64,000 nt of DNA, taken from assembly GCA_934479825.1 (NCBI GenBank), contig CAKSOW010000010.1, positions 1 through 64,000 on the forward strand, in the 5' to 3' direction. The translations under genes and the position numbers were made by a program. Shown one piece after another: positions 32,770-42,581 of the stretch (positions are counted from its first letter, which is position 1; each line of letters starts with the position of its first letter). This DNA comes from an uncultured Eubacteriales bacterium. GTDB taxonomy: Bacteria; Bacillota; Clostridia; Oscillospirales; CAG-382. A model generated the notes under the pieces. It did no database searches. It had not been told where the DNA came from and saw only the letters and a list, made by a program, of their open reading frames with translations.

Positions 32770-33660
32770 TGGAAAGTACCAAAAAGGATGGTTTTTACGT
32801 TACTTTTCGCCTTTGCGAAAAGTAAGCAAAAGGACGTTTTTCTGTTACTTTTTGCGGCGTGCAAAAAGTAACCAAAAAGCACGCGGGACTCCGTCCTGCG
32901 ACCTCGGTTCAAAATTCCGAGCGGTGGATTTTTGATTAAATCACAAGCTAAGTGCTATCAAGAAATTTTTATGAAAATTTGCAACCTTGTGCCATACAAC
33001 TCGGAGTATTTTGAACCGGTGCGAAAGGGTAATTTTACTGCGTAAGGATTTGAGAGTTTTTAGAAAAGACAGGCTCTGATTTGGGTGGACAGTAGGTTAT
33101 GTGTTTCAGGAAATGGGAGAGTTTGGTGGGAGGTTGTGTTTGAGAGAAAAGAAAAGCTTTGTGCGAGAGTGTAAAAATCCGATTTTCTGCATATTATGTA
33201 AACCGCAGAGTTACTCCAAACTTTCTACCAACTCACACTAATTTCCCCTCTCCGCCGCAACAAAGATACCGTGCAATCTCCCTTTTCATCGATTGCTTGC
33301 GGCGTCAAGCCCGCACTGCAACTTCGATTTTCCGTAAAACCCGATTCTGCGTTTGCACTGCAATTGCCCTTTTCTACCGGTTCAAAACATGGCCGTGCGT
33401 TGTGCGGCACTAACAAATCTTTGCAACCCTTTTTAATGCGCTGAACCTTTCAAATTTCACCAATAATCCCACCGCACGGGTTTTGAACCGAGGTCGCAGG
33501 GCGGAGTCCCGTCTGCTTTTGGTTACTTTTCGCAGAGGCGAAAAGTAACAGAAAAAAACGTTCTCTTTTGTTGCTTTTCGCGAAACGAAAAGCGCTCTTT
33601 CCAGACTTTTCCGGAAAAAAACATCCCCCTTTTGATGACTTTTCGGGAAAAGTCACACTC
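32770..33660. repeat. Composite palindromic intergenic repeat, complete copy (element C)
   Basis: Same orientation as element A, between the epimerase gene and murI. Boxes: CGGTTCAAAA 32905-32914, TTTTGAACCG 33009-33018, CGGTTCAAAA 33378-33387 and TTTTGAACCG 33481-33490; spacings 104, 369 and 103 bp. Left hairpins: GTTACTTTTCGC at 32799-32826 (last pair mismatched) and GTTACTTTTTGC at 32844-32872. Right hairpin: GTTACTTTTCGC at 33522-33549, with further stems to about 33660. Inner arms (the 31 bp next to boxes 1 and 4) are complementary with one mismatch, but the outer hairpins differ in sequence while each remains self-complementary. No credible gene is seen in it. Confidence 0.87.
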
Positions 33661-33727
33661 TCTGCCGGAGAATCTCTTTGCTTTTGCTTAATTTTCTGCG
33701 AAAATTTCTGGAAAACGGCGATTTTAT

Positions 33728-33756
33728 TTGACTTTTCCAACACATTGTGCTATAAT
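33728..33756 (+). promoter_or_regulatory. Promoter of the murI unit
   Basis: TTGACT (33728-33733) and TATAAT (33751-33756) with a 17-bp spacer, just outside repeat element C and about 85 bp before the murI ATG. Confidence 0.88.
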
Positions 33757-33840
33757 AGTGCATATATATTAAGATGTATACTATATTCTGGCATACATAT
33801 CTTTTTCCGCTTTTTACCGGAAAATTCAAGAGGTATTTCC

Positions 33841-34683
33841 ATGCATATAAACGAGCTTCCCATCGGCGTTTTTGACAGCGGTCTCGGCGGCCTTTCCGCC
33901 GTGCGCGAGATCAAAAAAATACTGCCTTGTGAAGATATCCTGTATTTCGGTGACACCGGCCGCCTGCCTTATGGCACGCGTTCCCCCGAAATCATAAAAA
34001 AATACGCCTGCGACGACATGAATTTTCTCATGACCCATTCCGTCAAGGCGGTTCTTGTTGCCTGCGGAACAGTCAGTTCCACAGCCATTGACCTGTTGCG
34101 CGAAAACTTTGACGTTCCGATTTTCGGCGTTGTCGAACCGGCGTCCGAACGCGCGGCGTCCTTGTCCGCTTCCGGACGCATTGCCGTACTTGCCACCCCC
34201 TCCACCGTGCGCACAGGCGCCTTTGATAAAGCGATCGCCGCCATCCGTCCCGACGCGTCGGTACTCAGCGTCGGCTGTCCTATGTTTGTGCCGCTTGTGG
34301 AAAACGGCTATATCGCGCGCGACTGCGAAGTGACGCGCCTGATTGCCGCCGAATATGTCTCCAAGCTTGCCGCTTTCGACCCGGATGTCATCATTTTAGG
34401 CTGTACACACTATCCGCTTATCAAGGACATCCTTGCCGACGCCGCCTTTAAAGAGCTCGGCAAACCCGTAACGCTCATCGATTCCGGCAGTGCCGCGGCG
34501 GACGCTCTCAAAGAGCACCTGACCCATGCTTCGCTTTTGAGCCCCTCCCAGAGCGGCAAAGCCTCTTTCTTTGTCAGCGACCGTCCGTATGACTTTTCCA
34601 AGACAGCTTCGCTTTTTTTGGGCGAAAATGCGGAAAATGTCACACAGATCGACATCGAGCGCTATCTGTACACACGGCGTTAG
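33841..34683 (+). CDS. murI: Glutamate racemase MurI
   Basis: A 280-residue enzyme making D-glutamate for peptidoglycan. ATG 33841 (AGAGGT upstream) starts at the conserved IGVFDSGLGGLSAV (residues 8-21). The two catalytic cysteines are Cys75 in VACGTVSST and Cys188 in LGCTHYPL. The first motif is normally A-C-N-T; here the Asn is Gly, a substrate-contact position, so some change in kinetics or specificity is possible. GDTGRLPYG is intact. First gene of the murI-DUF1934-S41 run. Confidence 0.94.
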   Translation: MHINELPIGVFDSGLGGLSAVREIKKILPCEDILYFGDTGRLPYGTRSPEIIKKYACDDMNFLMTHSVKAVLVACGTVSSTAIDLLRENFDVPIFGVVEPASERAASLSASGRIAVLATPSTVRTGAFDKAIAAIRPDASVLSVGCPMFVPLVENGYIARDCEVTRLIAAEYVSKLAAFDPDVIILGCTHYPLIKDILADAAFKELGKPVTLIDSGSAAADALKEHLTHASLLSPSQSGKASFFVSDRPYDFSKTASLFLGENAENVTQIDIERYLYTRR

Positions 34684-34716
34684 ACCGTGACACTCCCCTG
34701 AAAGGCCCTACCACCC

Positions 34717-35421
34717 ATGAGAATTTACAACAAACGCGATTTTGCGATAAAAATATCCGGCAATCACTATTTTGCCTGTGATTATGTTTTTTCCAACATA
34801 TACGGCGAAAGCGTCTTTACCGATGAACCCGAACAGAACGCCTTTTTCGCCGGTCTTGCCGACTCGCCCGAATCAAACGGCCCCACCGGTCTCCCGGAGG
34901 CTTTTCCCTCCCAAGAAATTTCCGAAGAGATGCTCCGGGAAACACTTCCCGAAACCCCGTTTGACGCGCTTTCGACCTTGCCCGACTGTACCAAGAAAAT
35001 CGAATATATGACCGAAGGCTCGGTTCTTGACCGTGAAACGCCCGAGCGCGACGGTCTTTACATACGCTACGGCAGTGACGAATTCCCCATGTGCGTGCAC
35101 ATCCGCGAGGACGGGAGCGTTTCGGTCAGCGGCGACGAGGCCGACACGGCAGAAATCGTTTTTGAGCAAGGCAAGCGGAGCTTTATCGCGCTGCCGGAAA
35201 ATCTCTTTACGCAGGACACGCCGTTCGGCGGAATGTCCGCCTCCCCTGCCGACGCCTATGAACGCCATGCGCCCATTCACCTGTGCGTTTCAACCGAAAA
35301 GATCGACAACCGTATGACGGCGCACGGCGGCAGTCTGTCGGTCAGTTACTCCATCGAGGTCAACGGCATGATTGCCGAGGTCTCCGATTTCACCATTACC
35401 GCCGACAGCATTCAGCATTAA
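34717..35421 (+). CDS. DUF1934 (YwiB-like) protein
   Basis: A 234-residue soluble protein. The C-terminal part (about 85-232) follows the DUF1934 calycin/lipocalin-like beta-barrel: EYMTEGSVLDRETPERDGLYI, EDGSVSVSGDEAD, EQGKRSF, LCVSTEKIDNRM, and GGSLSVSYSIEVNGM. It carries an N-terminal extension of about 80 residues, rich in Pro and acidic residues, that YwiB lacks. Function not known. It starts 33 bp after murI behind GAAAGG. Confidence 0.78.
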   Translation: MRIYNKRDFAIKISGNHYFACDYVFSNIYGESVFTDEPEQNAFFAGLADSPESNGPTGLPEAFPSQEISEEMLRETLPETPFDALSTLPDCTKKIEYMTEGSVLDRETPERDGLYIRYGSDEFPMCVHIREDGSVSVSGDEADTAEIVFEQGKRSFIALPENLFTQDTPFGGMSASPADAYERHAPIHLCVSTEKIDNRMTAHGGSLSVSYSIEVNGMIAEVSDFTITADSIQH

Positions 35422-35468
35422 ACACGTATTCTGCCGTCTGCCGAAACAGACGGAGAAAGGATAGCAAA

Positions 35469-37250
35469 ATGTATTCCCTCAAACAAAGAATCCTCGCCTT
35501 TCTCGTAGCCGCCATGACCGCGCTTTCGCTCGGCGTGAGCGTTTCTGCCACCAATTTGGCCGATATCGACCGCAAGGTTGCCGCAAAAGAAGCGGAAAAC
35601 GAAACGGCTGAAAATCCGGACGAGGCCGGAAAAACCGAAGAAACCGGCGATACCGCCAAAGACGACGAAGAGGTAACTCCTTCGCAAAAGATTCCCTATT
35701 TCGTTCAACCGACCGACTATCTCTACCGCGCTTTCAACGAAGTGATGAATCTGTATGTTGACCGTCATCTGTATTCGTTTACACGCGAAGAATTATTGGA
35801 AAAATTCGCCTATGATCTCATCAAAAAGCACCCGGAAATGTATGAGATGTTCTTGAACACCATGCTCGGCACGATGGACAAGTACAGCTCGCTCCACGAA
35901 CGCGAATCCGGTTTTTTATCGGTCAAATCGCCCAATGCCGGTTTCGGCATCATTATGGCTTATGAAAACGGGACGTTAAGAATCGAAAAGGTCCTTGCCG
36001 GTTCCCTTGCCGAAAGCGCCGGTTTAAAAGCCGGAGATATCTTGCGCAAAGCCATGGGATACGACCTTTCCGGTCTTACCTTAAACGCCGTTTCGGAGCT
36101 GTTGAGAAAAGACTATGCCTATGTCAGCACGAAGGACGCGGACGGCAAATACCCCGACTACAATCCCCCCATTCTGCTCACGGTCGAACGTGACGGCGCT
36201 CTCCTCGACTTCATGCTGCAAAAAGGCATTGTCAACCGCGACGAACTGACACAGCGCACTTTGCAATACCGCGAAGAGAACATCGGCTATATCCGCATTT
36301 CCAGCTTTCTTGCCGAAACGCTGCCGACGGAATTTGAATCCATGGTGCGTTCATTCCGGCAAAACGGAATCGACAAGCTGATCATCGATTTGCGCGACAA
36401 CGGCGGCGGTTCACTCGATTTAGTCACTAAAATGGCCGAACTTTTTGTCGATGACGGCGATACCATGTGCTATTTGAACAACCGGAGCTTAGAACAGCCG
36501 GAAGCCGTGATCTCCACCTGCAAGGACAAGGTCTCCTTTGAAACGATTTCAGTTCTGGTAAACGAAAACACCGCCTCAGCGGCTGAACTCATGGCAAGCA
36601 TCTTACGCAACAAAGCCGACGCCGTTCTGGTCGGAAAAACCACCTACGGCAAAGCGCTCGGTCAGAACGTATTCAACTTTGCTTCGGGCGATTACATCAC
36701 AATCACCACCTATGAAGTGCTTGACGCCAACGGCGAAAGCTATAACGAAACCGGTCTTGTGCCCGAACTTGCCTTGGACAATGTTGAGTGTCTCTACGAA
36801 TTCCCGACCGACCTTGGCGTGTTCAATCACGAAAACTACAAGACCATTGCGGCCGGTATCTACAATGACGCCTGCCTCGCCTTAGAAAAACGGCTTGTCT
36901 TACTCGGCTATCTCGAAGAAAGCCGCGCAGACGGTATTTGGGACGACGCAACCTCGCTTGCCGTTCGCATCTTACAGACCCAATACGCAGATAATTCGCC
37001 ATATCCCGGTTATCTCGACGATATGACCGTAACGCGCATCACAAGCCTCATCAACGGTTACAAAGAGTATACTTACTACGAGGACAGCCAGCTTGACGTA
37101 GCGCTCATCTATCATTCCTCGCTGTCACAGGCCAAGCGTCTGATTGCCGAAAAGCAAACGCTTGCCAAACGCGAAGAGGAAAAGATTGCCGAAAACATCG
37201 CGTGCCGGGAAGCTCAGGCCGACGCAGAAGACATGCAGCAGGCTGACTGA
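35469..37250 (+). CDS. S41-family C-terminal processing peptidase (CtpA-like), secreted
   Basis: A 593-residue protease from ATG 35469 (GAGAAAGGA upstream). The signal peptide is at 1-26 (ending VSA-T). An acidic linker runs to about 70, then an N-terminal helical segment, a PDZ domain (about 150-235, GLKAGDILRKAMGYDL), and the S41 catalytic core with Ser370 in NENTASAAEL and Lys395 in GKTTYGKALG. The last part contains a peptidoglycan-binding-like helical repeat (ALEKRLVLLGYLEE to AVRILQTQY) and a charged tail. Probably trims cell-wall or envelope proteins. Confidence 0.93.
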   Translation: MYSLKQRILAFLVAAMTALSLGVSVSATNLADIDRKVAAKEAENETAENPDEAGKTEETGDTAKDDEEVTPSQKIPYFVQPTDYLYRAFNEVMNLYVDRHLYSFTREELLEKFAYDLIKKHPEMYEMFLNTMLGTMDKYSSLHERESGFLSVKSPNAGFGIIMAYENGTLRIEKVLAGSLAESAGLKAGDILRKAMGYDLSGLTLNAVSELLRKDYAYVSTKDADGKYPDYNPPILLTVERDGALLDFMLQKGIVNRDELTQRTLQYREENIGYIRISSFLAETLPTEFESMVRSFRQNGIDKLIIDLRDNGGGSLDLVTKMAELFVDDGDTMCYLNNRSLEQPEAVISTCKDKVSFETISVLVNENTASAAELMASILRNKADAVLVGKTTYGKALGQNVFNFASGDYITITTYEVLDANGESYNETGLVPELALDNVECLYEFPTDLGVFNHENYKTIAAGIYNDACLALEKRLVLLGYLEESRADGIWDDATSLAVRILQTQYADNSPYPGYLDDMTVTRITSLINGYKEYTYYEDSQLDVALIYHSSLSQAKRLIAEKQTLAKREEEKIAENIACREAQADAEDMQQAD

Positions 37251-37317
37251 CATAAGAAAAAACATCGCGTTTCGGAATTTTCCGTAACGTTTAACACAAC
37301 TTCGGAGGAAAACAAAC

Positions 37318-39873
37318 ATGGAAGAAATCAACAAGGCGCCCAATATCACACAGGTGGAAATAGCGACAGAGGTCAAACGTTCGTTCATCGACTATGCCAT
37401 GTCGGTTATCGTAGACCGTGCGCTGCCGGATGTACGCGACGGCTTAAAGCCGGTACATCGCCGCATTCTGTTTGCCATGAGCGAGGACGGCTTAACAAGC
37501 ACCAAGCCTTTCCGCAAATCGGCAACGACGGTCGGTAACGTGCTCGGTCACTATCATCCGCACGGTGACGCTTCGGTCTATGACGCGCTCGTGCGCCTTG
37601 CCCAGCCTTTCTCCATGCGCTATCCGCTTGTCGAGGGTCACGGTAACTTCGGTAACGTGGACGGCGACCCGCCTGCCGCTTACCGTTATACCGAAGCGCG
37701 CATGGCAAAACTTGCCGATGAAATGCTTGCCGATATCGGCAAGGATGTTGTGGACTTCATGCCCAACTTCGACAACAAACTAAAAGAACCGACCGTGCTT
37801 CCGGCACGTTTTCCGAATCTGCTTGTCAACGGTTCTATCGGTATTGCCGTCGGTATGGCGACCAACATTCCGCCGCACAACATGAACGAAGTGATTGACG
37901 GCGTCATTCATTTGATGTACCACCCCGACTGCGATATTCCGGAATTAATGAATTTCATCAAAGGCCCGGACTTCCCGACCTATGCCACCATTCACGGCAC
38001 AGCCGGCATCTACGAAGCCTATATGACCGGCCGCGGAAAAATCTATGTCCGTGCCAAGACGGAATTTGAAGAACACAACGGCAGAACCTCTATCATCGTC
38101 ACCGAAATTCCTTATCAGGTCAACAAGACCACGCTCATCGAAACCATGGCAAACTTAGTCAAGGATAAGCGTATTGAGGGCATTTCGGCTATCCGCGACG
38201 AATCCGGCAGAGCCGGTATGCGTATCGTGGTCGAGGTCAAGCGCGACGCTAACCCGAATGTCGTGCTCAATCTGTTATTCAAATATACCCAGTTGCAGGA
38301 CACGTTTGCCGTCAACATGCTTGCGCTTGTAAACGGCGAACCGAAAACCCTCAACTTAAAGCAAATGCTCCGCCACTACATCGATTACCAGATGGAAGTC
38401 GTAGAACGCCGTATCCGCTTTGATTTGAACAAAGCCAAAGCGCGTGCGCACATTGTCGAAGGCTTGAAGATTGCCATCGACAACATCGATGAAGTCATCA
38501 AGATCATCCGTTTCACGCCCGGCGGCATTCCCGAAGTCAAGAAAAAGCTTATTGAACGCTTTGAGCTCACCGAAATTCAGGCAAATGAGATCGTCCAGAT
38601 GCCGCTCGGTAAATTATCCGGCTTGGAAATTGACAAACTGCTCGAAGAATTGGACGCCCTGCATGCCAAGATCAAGGAACTCACCGACATCCTCGCCGAC
38701 GACAACAAGGTTCACGATATCTTGCGCGACGAACTTCTCGAAATCAAACGCCGCTACGGCGACGAACGCCGCACGCGTATTGAGGCGGTTGCCAATGAGA
38801 TCGTTCTTGAAGACCTCATTGAACGCAAAGACTGCGTCATCACCATTTCCAATCACGGCTATATCAAGCGTATGCCGGTAGACACCTATACCGCCCAAAA
38901 GCGCGGCGGCAAGGGCATTACCGCCATGAGCACCAAGGAAGAGGATTTCGTTCAGAACGTCTTTATTGCCAACAGCCACCACTATATCATGATGTTCTCC
39001 AACCTCGGCAAAGTATTTGTCAAGAAAGCCTATGAACTTCCGGAGGCATCGCGTACCTCCAAAGGCACCAACCTGATCAACATTGTCGAACTTGCCCCCG
39101 ACGAACAGATCACCGCTTATGTGCCGCTTGAATCGCTCACCGATGAAAACCTGTATCTGACCATGGTCACCAAAAACGGCGTCATCAAGCGTACTTCGCT
39201 CGACTTATACAAAAACATCCGCCGTGCCGGTCTGATCGCTATCAATCTCGATGAGGACGACGAATTACTGTACGTTCTCAAAACCGACGGCAAGAGCAAC
39301 ATGCTTCTTGCCACACATAACGGCCTTTCGGTCTACTTTGACGAAAACGACGCGCGTCCTTTGGGACGCGGCGCACGCGGCGTGAGAGCCATTACCCTTT
39401 CGGACGGCGATTTCGTGGTCGGCGCTGTTTCCTGCGAAAAAGACGACACGCGTACCGTCCTCACCATTACCGAAAACGGTCTGGGCAAGCGCACCGAGCT
39501 TACGGAATTCTCCTTGCACAACCGCGGCGGCAAGGGTATGAAGTGCCATAACCTCAATGACCGCACGGGACTTCTTTGCGGCATCGCGCTGGTAAACGAC
39601 GACGATGACGTTATGCTCATCACTAATACCGGTACGATCATCCGTACCCATGTATCCGAAATTTCGCTGATCGGACGTACCGCCGCAGGCGTTCGCGTCA
39701 TGCGCACCGGCGATGATGTCAAGATCACAAACTTCACCGTCGTTGAAAAGAGCGACGAGGAAGAAGCGGCTGAAAACACAGAAATTTCCGAAGAAACGGA
39801 CGAACCGGAAAATCCGGAAAATTCGGCAGATTCGCCGGAATCCGACGTTTCCGAAAATGCGGAAAACGAATAA
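37318..39873 (+). CDS. gyrA: DNA gyrase subunit A
   Basis: An 851-residue type IIA topoisomerase subunit that introduces negative supercoils with GyrB. Catalytic Tyr124 is in AAYRYTE. The GyrA-box QKRGGKG in the C-terminal beta-pinwheel marks it as GyrA, not ParC. The quinolone-determining loop reads HPHGDASVYDALVRLAQ, so the position equal to E. coli Ser83 is Ala (residue 85) and that of Asp87 is Asp (89). It has a long acidic tail (about the last 40 residues). It starts behind CGGAGGA; gyrB is not in the window. Confidence 0.98.
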   Translation: MEEINKAPNITQVEIATEVKRSFIDYAMSVIVDRALPDVRDGLKPVHRRILFAMSEDGLTSTKPFRKSATTVGNVLGHYHPHGDASVYDALVRLAQPFSMRYPLVEGHGNFGNVDGDPPAAYRYTEARMAKLADEMLADIGKDVVDFMPNFDNKLKEPTVLPARFPNLLVNGSIGIAVGMATNIPPHNMNEVIDGVIHLMYHPDCDIPELMNFIKGPDFPTYATIHGTAGIYEAYMTGRGKIYVRAKTEFEEHNGRTSIIVTEIPYQVNKTTLIETMANLVKDKRIEGISAIRDESGRAGMRIVVEVKRDANPNVVLNLLFKYTQLQDTFAVNMLALVNGEPKTLNLKQMLRHYIDYQMEVVERRIRFDLNKAKARAHIVEGLKIAIDNIDEVIKIIRFTPGGIPEVKKKLIERFELTEIQANEIVQMPLGKLSGLEIDKLLEELDALHAKIKELTDILADDNKVHDILRDELLEIKRRYGDERRTRIEAVANEIVLEDLIERKDCVITISNHGYIKRMPVDTYTAQKRGGKGITAMSTKEEDFVQNVFIANSHHYIMMFSNLGKVFVKKAYELPEASRTSKGTNLINIVELAPDEQITAYVPLESLTDENLYLTMVTKNGVIKRTSLDLYKNIRRAGLIAINLDEDDELLYVLKTDGKSNMLLATHNGLSVYFDENDARPLGRGARGVRAITLSDGDFVVGAVSCEKDDTRTVLTITENGLGKRTELTEFSLHNRGGKGMKCHNLNDRTGLLCGIALVNDDDDVMLITNTGTIIRTHVSEISLIGRTAAGVRVMRTGDDVKITNFTVVEKSDEEEAAENTEISEETDEPENPENSADSPESDVSENAENE

Positions 39874-39874
39874 A

Positions 39875-40387
39875 ATGACGCTCTGGTTTTACCCGAAACA
39901 AAAAGGGCACACCTCGTCCGACACGGATAAGCTGATTTTGGAAAGTTTACGCCGCTATTCAGATTTACACGGCAAAACGACCGCCCTGCCGGTTTCATCG
40001 GTCAGAGTTTTACGCACCGAAAACGGAAAGCCCTATTTGGAAAACGGCTTTCCGGAACTCGGCGTGACGCACTCCGACTCGGTCGTCATTATCGCTCTGC
40101 ACGACACGCCGTTCGGCATCGACTGCGAAGACAGCGGCCGGCGCATTCCGCACCTTGACGCGCTTTGCAGGCGTTTCTTCTCGAAAGCGGAGCAGACCTT
40201 CGTCGAAAACGGTCCGGAATCCGAAAAAGAGCGGCGCTTTTTAAAAGTTTGGGTAAAAAAAGAGGCTTACGTCAAATACACCGGCGACGGACTGCAAAGT
40301 CTGTCCGATACCGACACGACCGCACTTCCCGGGCATTTTGAAAACCGTTCGGACGAAAAACACATTCTCTATCTTTATTATCCTTAA
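39875..40387 (+). CDS. 4'-phosphopantetheinyl transferase superfamily protein
   Basis: A 170-residue protein starting one base after the gyrA stop codon, so translationally coupled. Motifs of Sfp/AcpT-type transferases: GIDCED (Mg-binding acidic pair) at about 82-87 and FFSKAEQTF, then FLKVWVKKEAYVKYTGDGL (W/KxxEAxxK). It transfers phosphopantetheine from CoA to a carrier protein. At 170 residues it is shorter than Sfp (about 220). No polyketide or peptide synthase is in the window, so its carrier may be the fatty-acid ACP or lie elsewhere. Confidence 0.87.
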   Translation: MTLWFYPKQKGHTSSDTDKLILESLRRYSDLHGKTTALPVSSVRVLRTENGKPYLENGFPELGVTHSDSVVIIALHDTPFGIDCEDSGRRIPHLDALCRRFFSKAEQTFVENGPESEKERRFLKVWVKKEAYVKYTGDGLQSLSDTDTTALPGHFENRSDEKHILYLYYP

Positions 40388-40426
40388 ATCGACGCAAAAA
40401 ATCCTGACCCGAAAAGAGGAATCTCC

Positions 40427-41542
40427 ATGGCAGACAAAGTACCCGTATTCGGCAAAAGTCTTTACGACTATATGACCGATGAAAACAAGACAAAAAACGA
40501 ACAGGGATTTGAAATTCCCGGCGACTGCACCACCGCCTTTGAACGCGCCTTTGATGACGCGGCACAAGGAAACAACACGCTTCTCACCATTCCTGCCGGC
40601 GATTACGCACTCTATAAACCGCTTTGCCTGCCGAGCGGCCTTTTTCTCGACGTTCATCCGCACGCAGAAATTGCGTTTGAAGGCTTTGAAACCGACGAAA
40701 AAGCGGAAAATATCCGTGTACGCGGCGGCATATGGCGCTTGCAGGGCGATGCCGCAGATGTTTGCGCGTTTGAGTTTTCGGACGCGCACGGCATAACGCT
40801 GGAAAACGCAAAAATCTATTGCGGCAGAGGAGCGGCAGTCGGACTTTGCGGCGGCAACGATATCTGCATTGAAAACTGCTCATTCTACGGTATGCCCGGA
40901 ACAGAGGACTCGGCAAGCGCCGGAATTCTTTTGGGCGGCGCGCTTGACGATGTTTCGTTGGAGGGAATTTACTCGCGCGGTTGCGACCGTTTGATCGAAA
41001 TTACCGCCAACACGTGTTTAAAACGTTTTTCGGCCAAAAACATCACCAGCGACGATTGCCTGTATTTCCTGTATGGCAATCATGCGGACATCCAAAATGC
41101 GGTTTTGCACGACATTTCGGGCTGCGCGCACATGGACGCGGTCTTTTTGGCAGACAGCAAACTGGAAAAACTGGAAATGCGCGGTCTTGACTTATACAAC
41201 GGGTTCTTCGTGTTTGAACGGAACGAAATCGGAAAAGTGCGGTTGGAGCGTTTCCGCCGCCGCTATGACCTTGACAAGAACGCGGCCACCAAAGCAACTA
41301 TGTACATTTCCGGGCAGGCCTGCGCCATTCACGCCGACATTGTTTCGTTGGATTCCATTTTGCGCACCGGCAAACTTTGCCCGGACATCAAATTGAACGC
41401 CGCGCGCCGTTCTTCCCCGCTCATTCAGCCGGACACGCCGTTCGTTTATGTGTTGGGCGCAGCTTTGACCAGTGAAAACAAATATATTATGCCGTCCGGC
41501 AGCTTTGATTTGTTTACCATGGAGAAAAACGCGTCCGTTTAA
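40427..41542 (+). CDS. Right-handed beta-helix (pectin-lyase-fold) protein, function unknown
   Basis: A 371-residue protein. The opening DCTTAFERAFDDAA and LLTIPAGDYALYKPLCLPSG follow the start of pectate-lyase/GH28-like parallel beta-helices, and short repeating turns run through about 60-300 (ITLENAKIYCG, ICIENCSFYGM, LEKLEMRGLDLYNG). No signal peptide and no clear catalytic triad of GH28 were found. Probably binds or cuts a carbohydrate in the cytoplasm; the family is not recognised further. AGAGGAA lies before the ATG. Confidence 0.7.
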   Translation: MADKVPVFGKSLYDYMTDENKTKNEQGFEIPGDCTTAFERAFDDAAQGNNTLLTIPAGDYALYKPLCLPSGLFLDVHPHAEIAFEGFETDEKAENIRVRGGIWRLQGDAADVCAFEFSDAHGITLENAKIYCGRGAAVGLCGGNDICIENCSFYGMPGTEDSASAGILLGGALDDVSLEGIYSRGCDRLIEITANTCLKRFSAKNITSDDCLYFLYGNHADIQNAVLHDISGCAHMDAVFLADSKLEKLEMRGLDLYNGFFVFERNEIGKVRLERFRRRYDLDKNAATKATMYISGQACAIHADIVSLDSILRTGKLCPDIKLNAARRSSPLIQPDTPFVYVLGAALTSENKYIMPSGSFDLFTMEKNASV

Positions 41543-41579
41543 CTCTCACAAGTCCCTCCGAAAGGATTTCATTTAACTT

Positions 41580-42458
41580 ATGTGGTATACCTCCGATTTC
41601 AACGATTATGAGCTTTTGGACACCTCCGACGGAGAGCGTTTGGAGCGTTGGAAAGACATTCTTTTAATCCGCCCCGACCCACAGGTGCTTTGGAAAAATG
41701 TGCGGCGCCATCCGCTCTGGCAAAAAGCAAACGCGCACTATCACCGCTCCGCAAAAGGCGGCGGCTCGTGGGAAATAAAGCATTTGAACGACGACCTTTT
41801 AAACAAAGGCTGGCGTATCGACCGCAAAAAGATGTCGTTCTGCGTGCGTCCGACCGGTTTCAAACACACCGGCGTTTTCCCCGAACAGGCAGTCAACTGG
41901 GATTTTATCACAGATAAGATACAACACGCAAACCACCCCGTATCGGTGCTCAACCTGTTCGCCTACACCGGCGGCGCAACGCTTGCCGCGGCAAGCGCAG
42001 GCGCATCGGTCTGCCACGTGGACGCCTCCAAGGGCATTGTGGCATGGGCCAAGGAAAACGCGGCGCTTTCCGGTCTTAGCGACGCGCCCATCCGCTACAT
42101 AGTGGATGATTGCAAAAAATTCATCGAGCGCGAAATCCGGCGCGGTCACACCTATGATGCCATTATCATGGATCCGCCGTCCTACGGCAGAGGACCGGGC
42201 GGCGAAGTGTGGAAATTGGAGGACGGCGTAGACGAACTTGTATCGCTTGCCGCGCGTCTTTTATCCGAAAAGGCGCTCTTTATGCTTATCAACTCCTATA
42301 CAGCCGGGCTTTCCGCATCAACCATGGGATATCTGTTGGAATTACATGTCCGTGCATCCCATGGCGGTCGTGTGAGTGCCGAAGAGATTGGCATTCCCGT
42401 CACCCAAACCAGCGCCATCCTTCCCTCCGGCAGCAGTGCGCGGTGGGAAAACGACTGA
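41580..42458 (+). CDS. Class I SAM-dependent rRNA methyltransferase (RlmI/RlmK-like)
   Basis: A 292-residue enzyme with the PF10672-type fold. SAM motif I is VLNLFAYTGGATLAAA (about 122-137), motif II is VCHVDASKGIVAWA, and motif IV is IIMDPPSYGRG (about 195-205). It resembles the catalytic part of RlmI (m5C1962) and RlmK but lacks the N-terminal PUA domain, so the exact base is uncertain. It sits between the beta-helix gene and mltG, with GAAAGGA upstream. Confidence 0.88.
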   Translation: MWYTSDFNDYELLDTSDGERLERWKDILLIRPDPQVLWKNVRRHPLWQKANAHYHRSAKGGGSWEIKHLNDDLLNKGWRIDRKKMSFCVRPTGFKHTGVFPEQAVNWDFITDKIQHANHPVSVLNLFAYTGGATLAAASAGASVCHVDASKGIVAWAKENAALSGLSDAPIRYIVDDCKKFIEREIRRGHTYDAIIMDPPSYGRGPGGEVWKLEDGVDELVSLAARLLSEKALFMLINSYTAGLSASTMGYLLELHVRASHGGRVSAEEIGIPVTQTSAILPSGSSARWEND

Positions 42459-42581
42459 ACGGACAAATGAAAAGCGCCGCCTTTCCGGCATATGGCGTGG
42501 ACACATAAATCCGACTCGTGCCGCAAAACGAAATATTGCAACACACTCAAATATTTTTAACCATTATACAGGAGATCTTTC

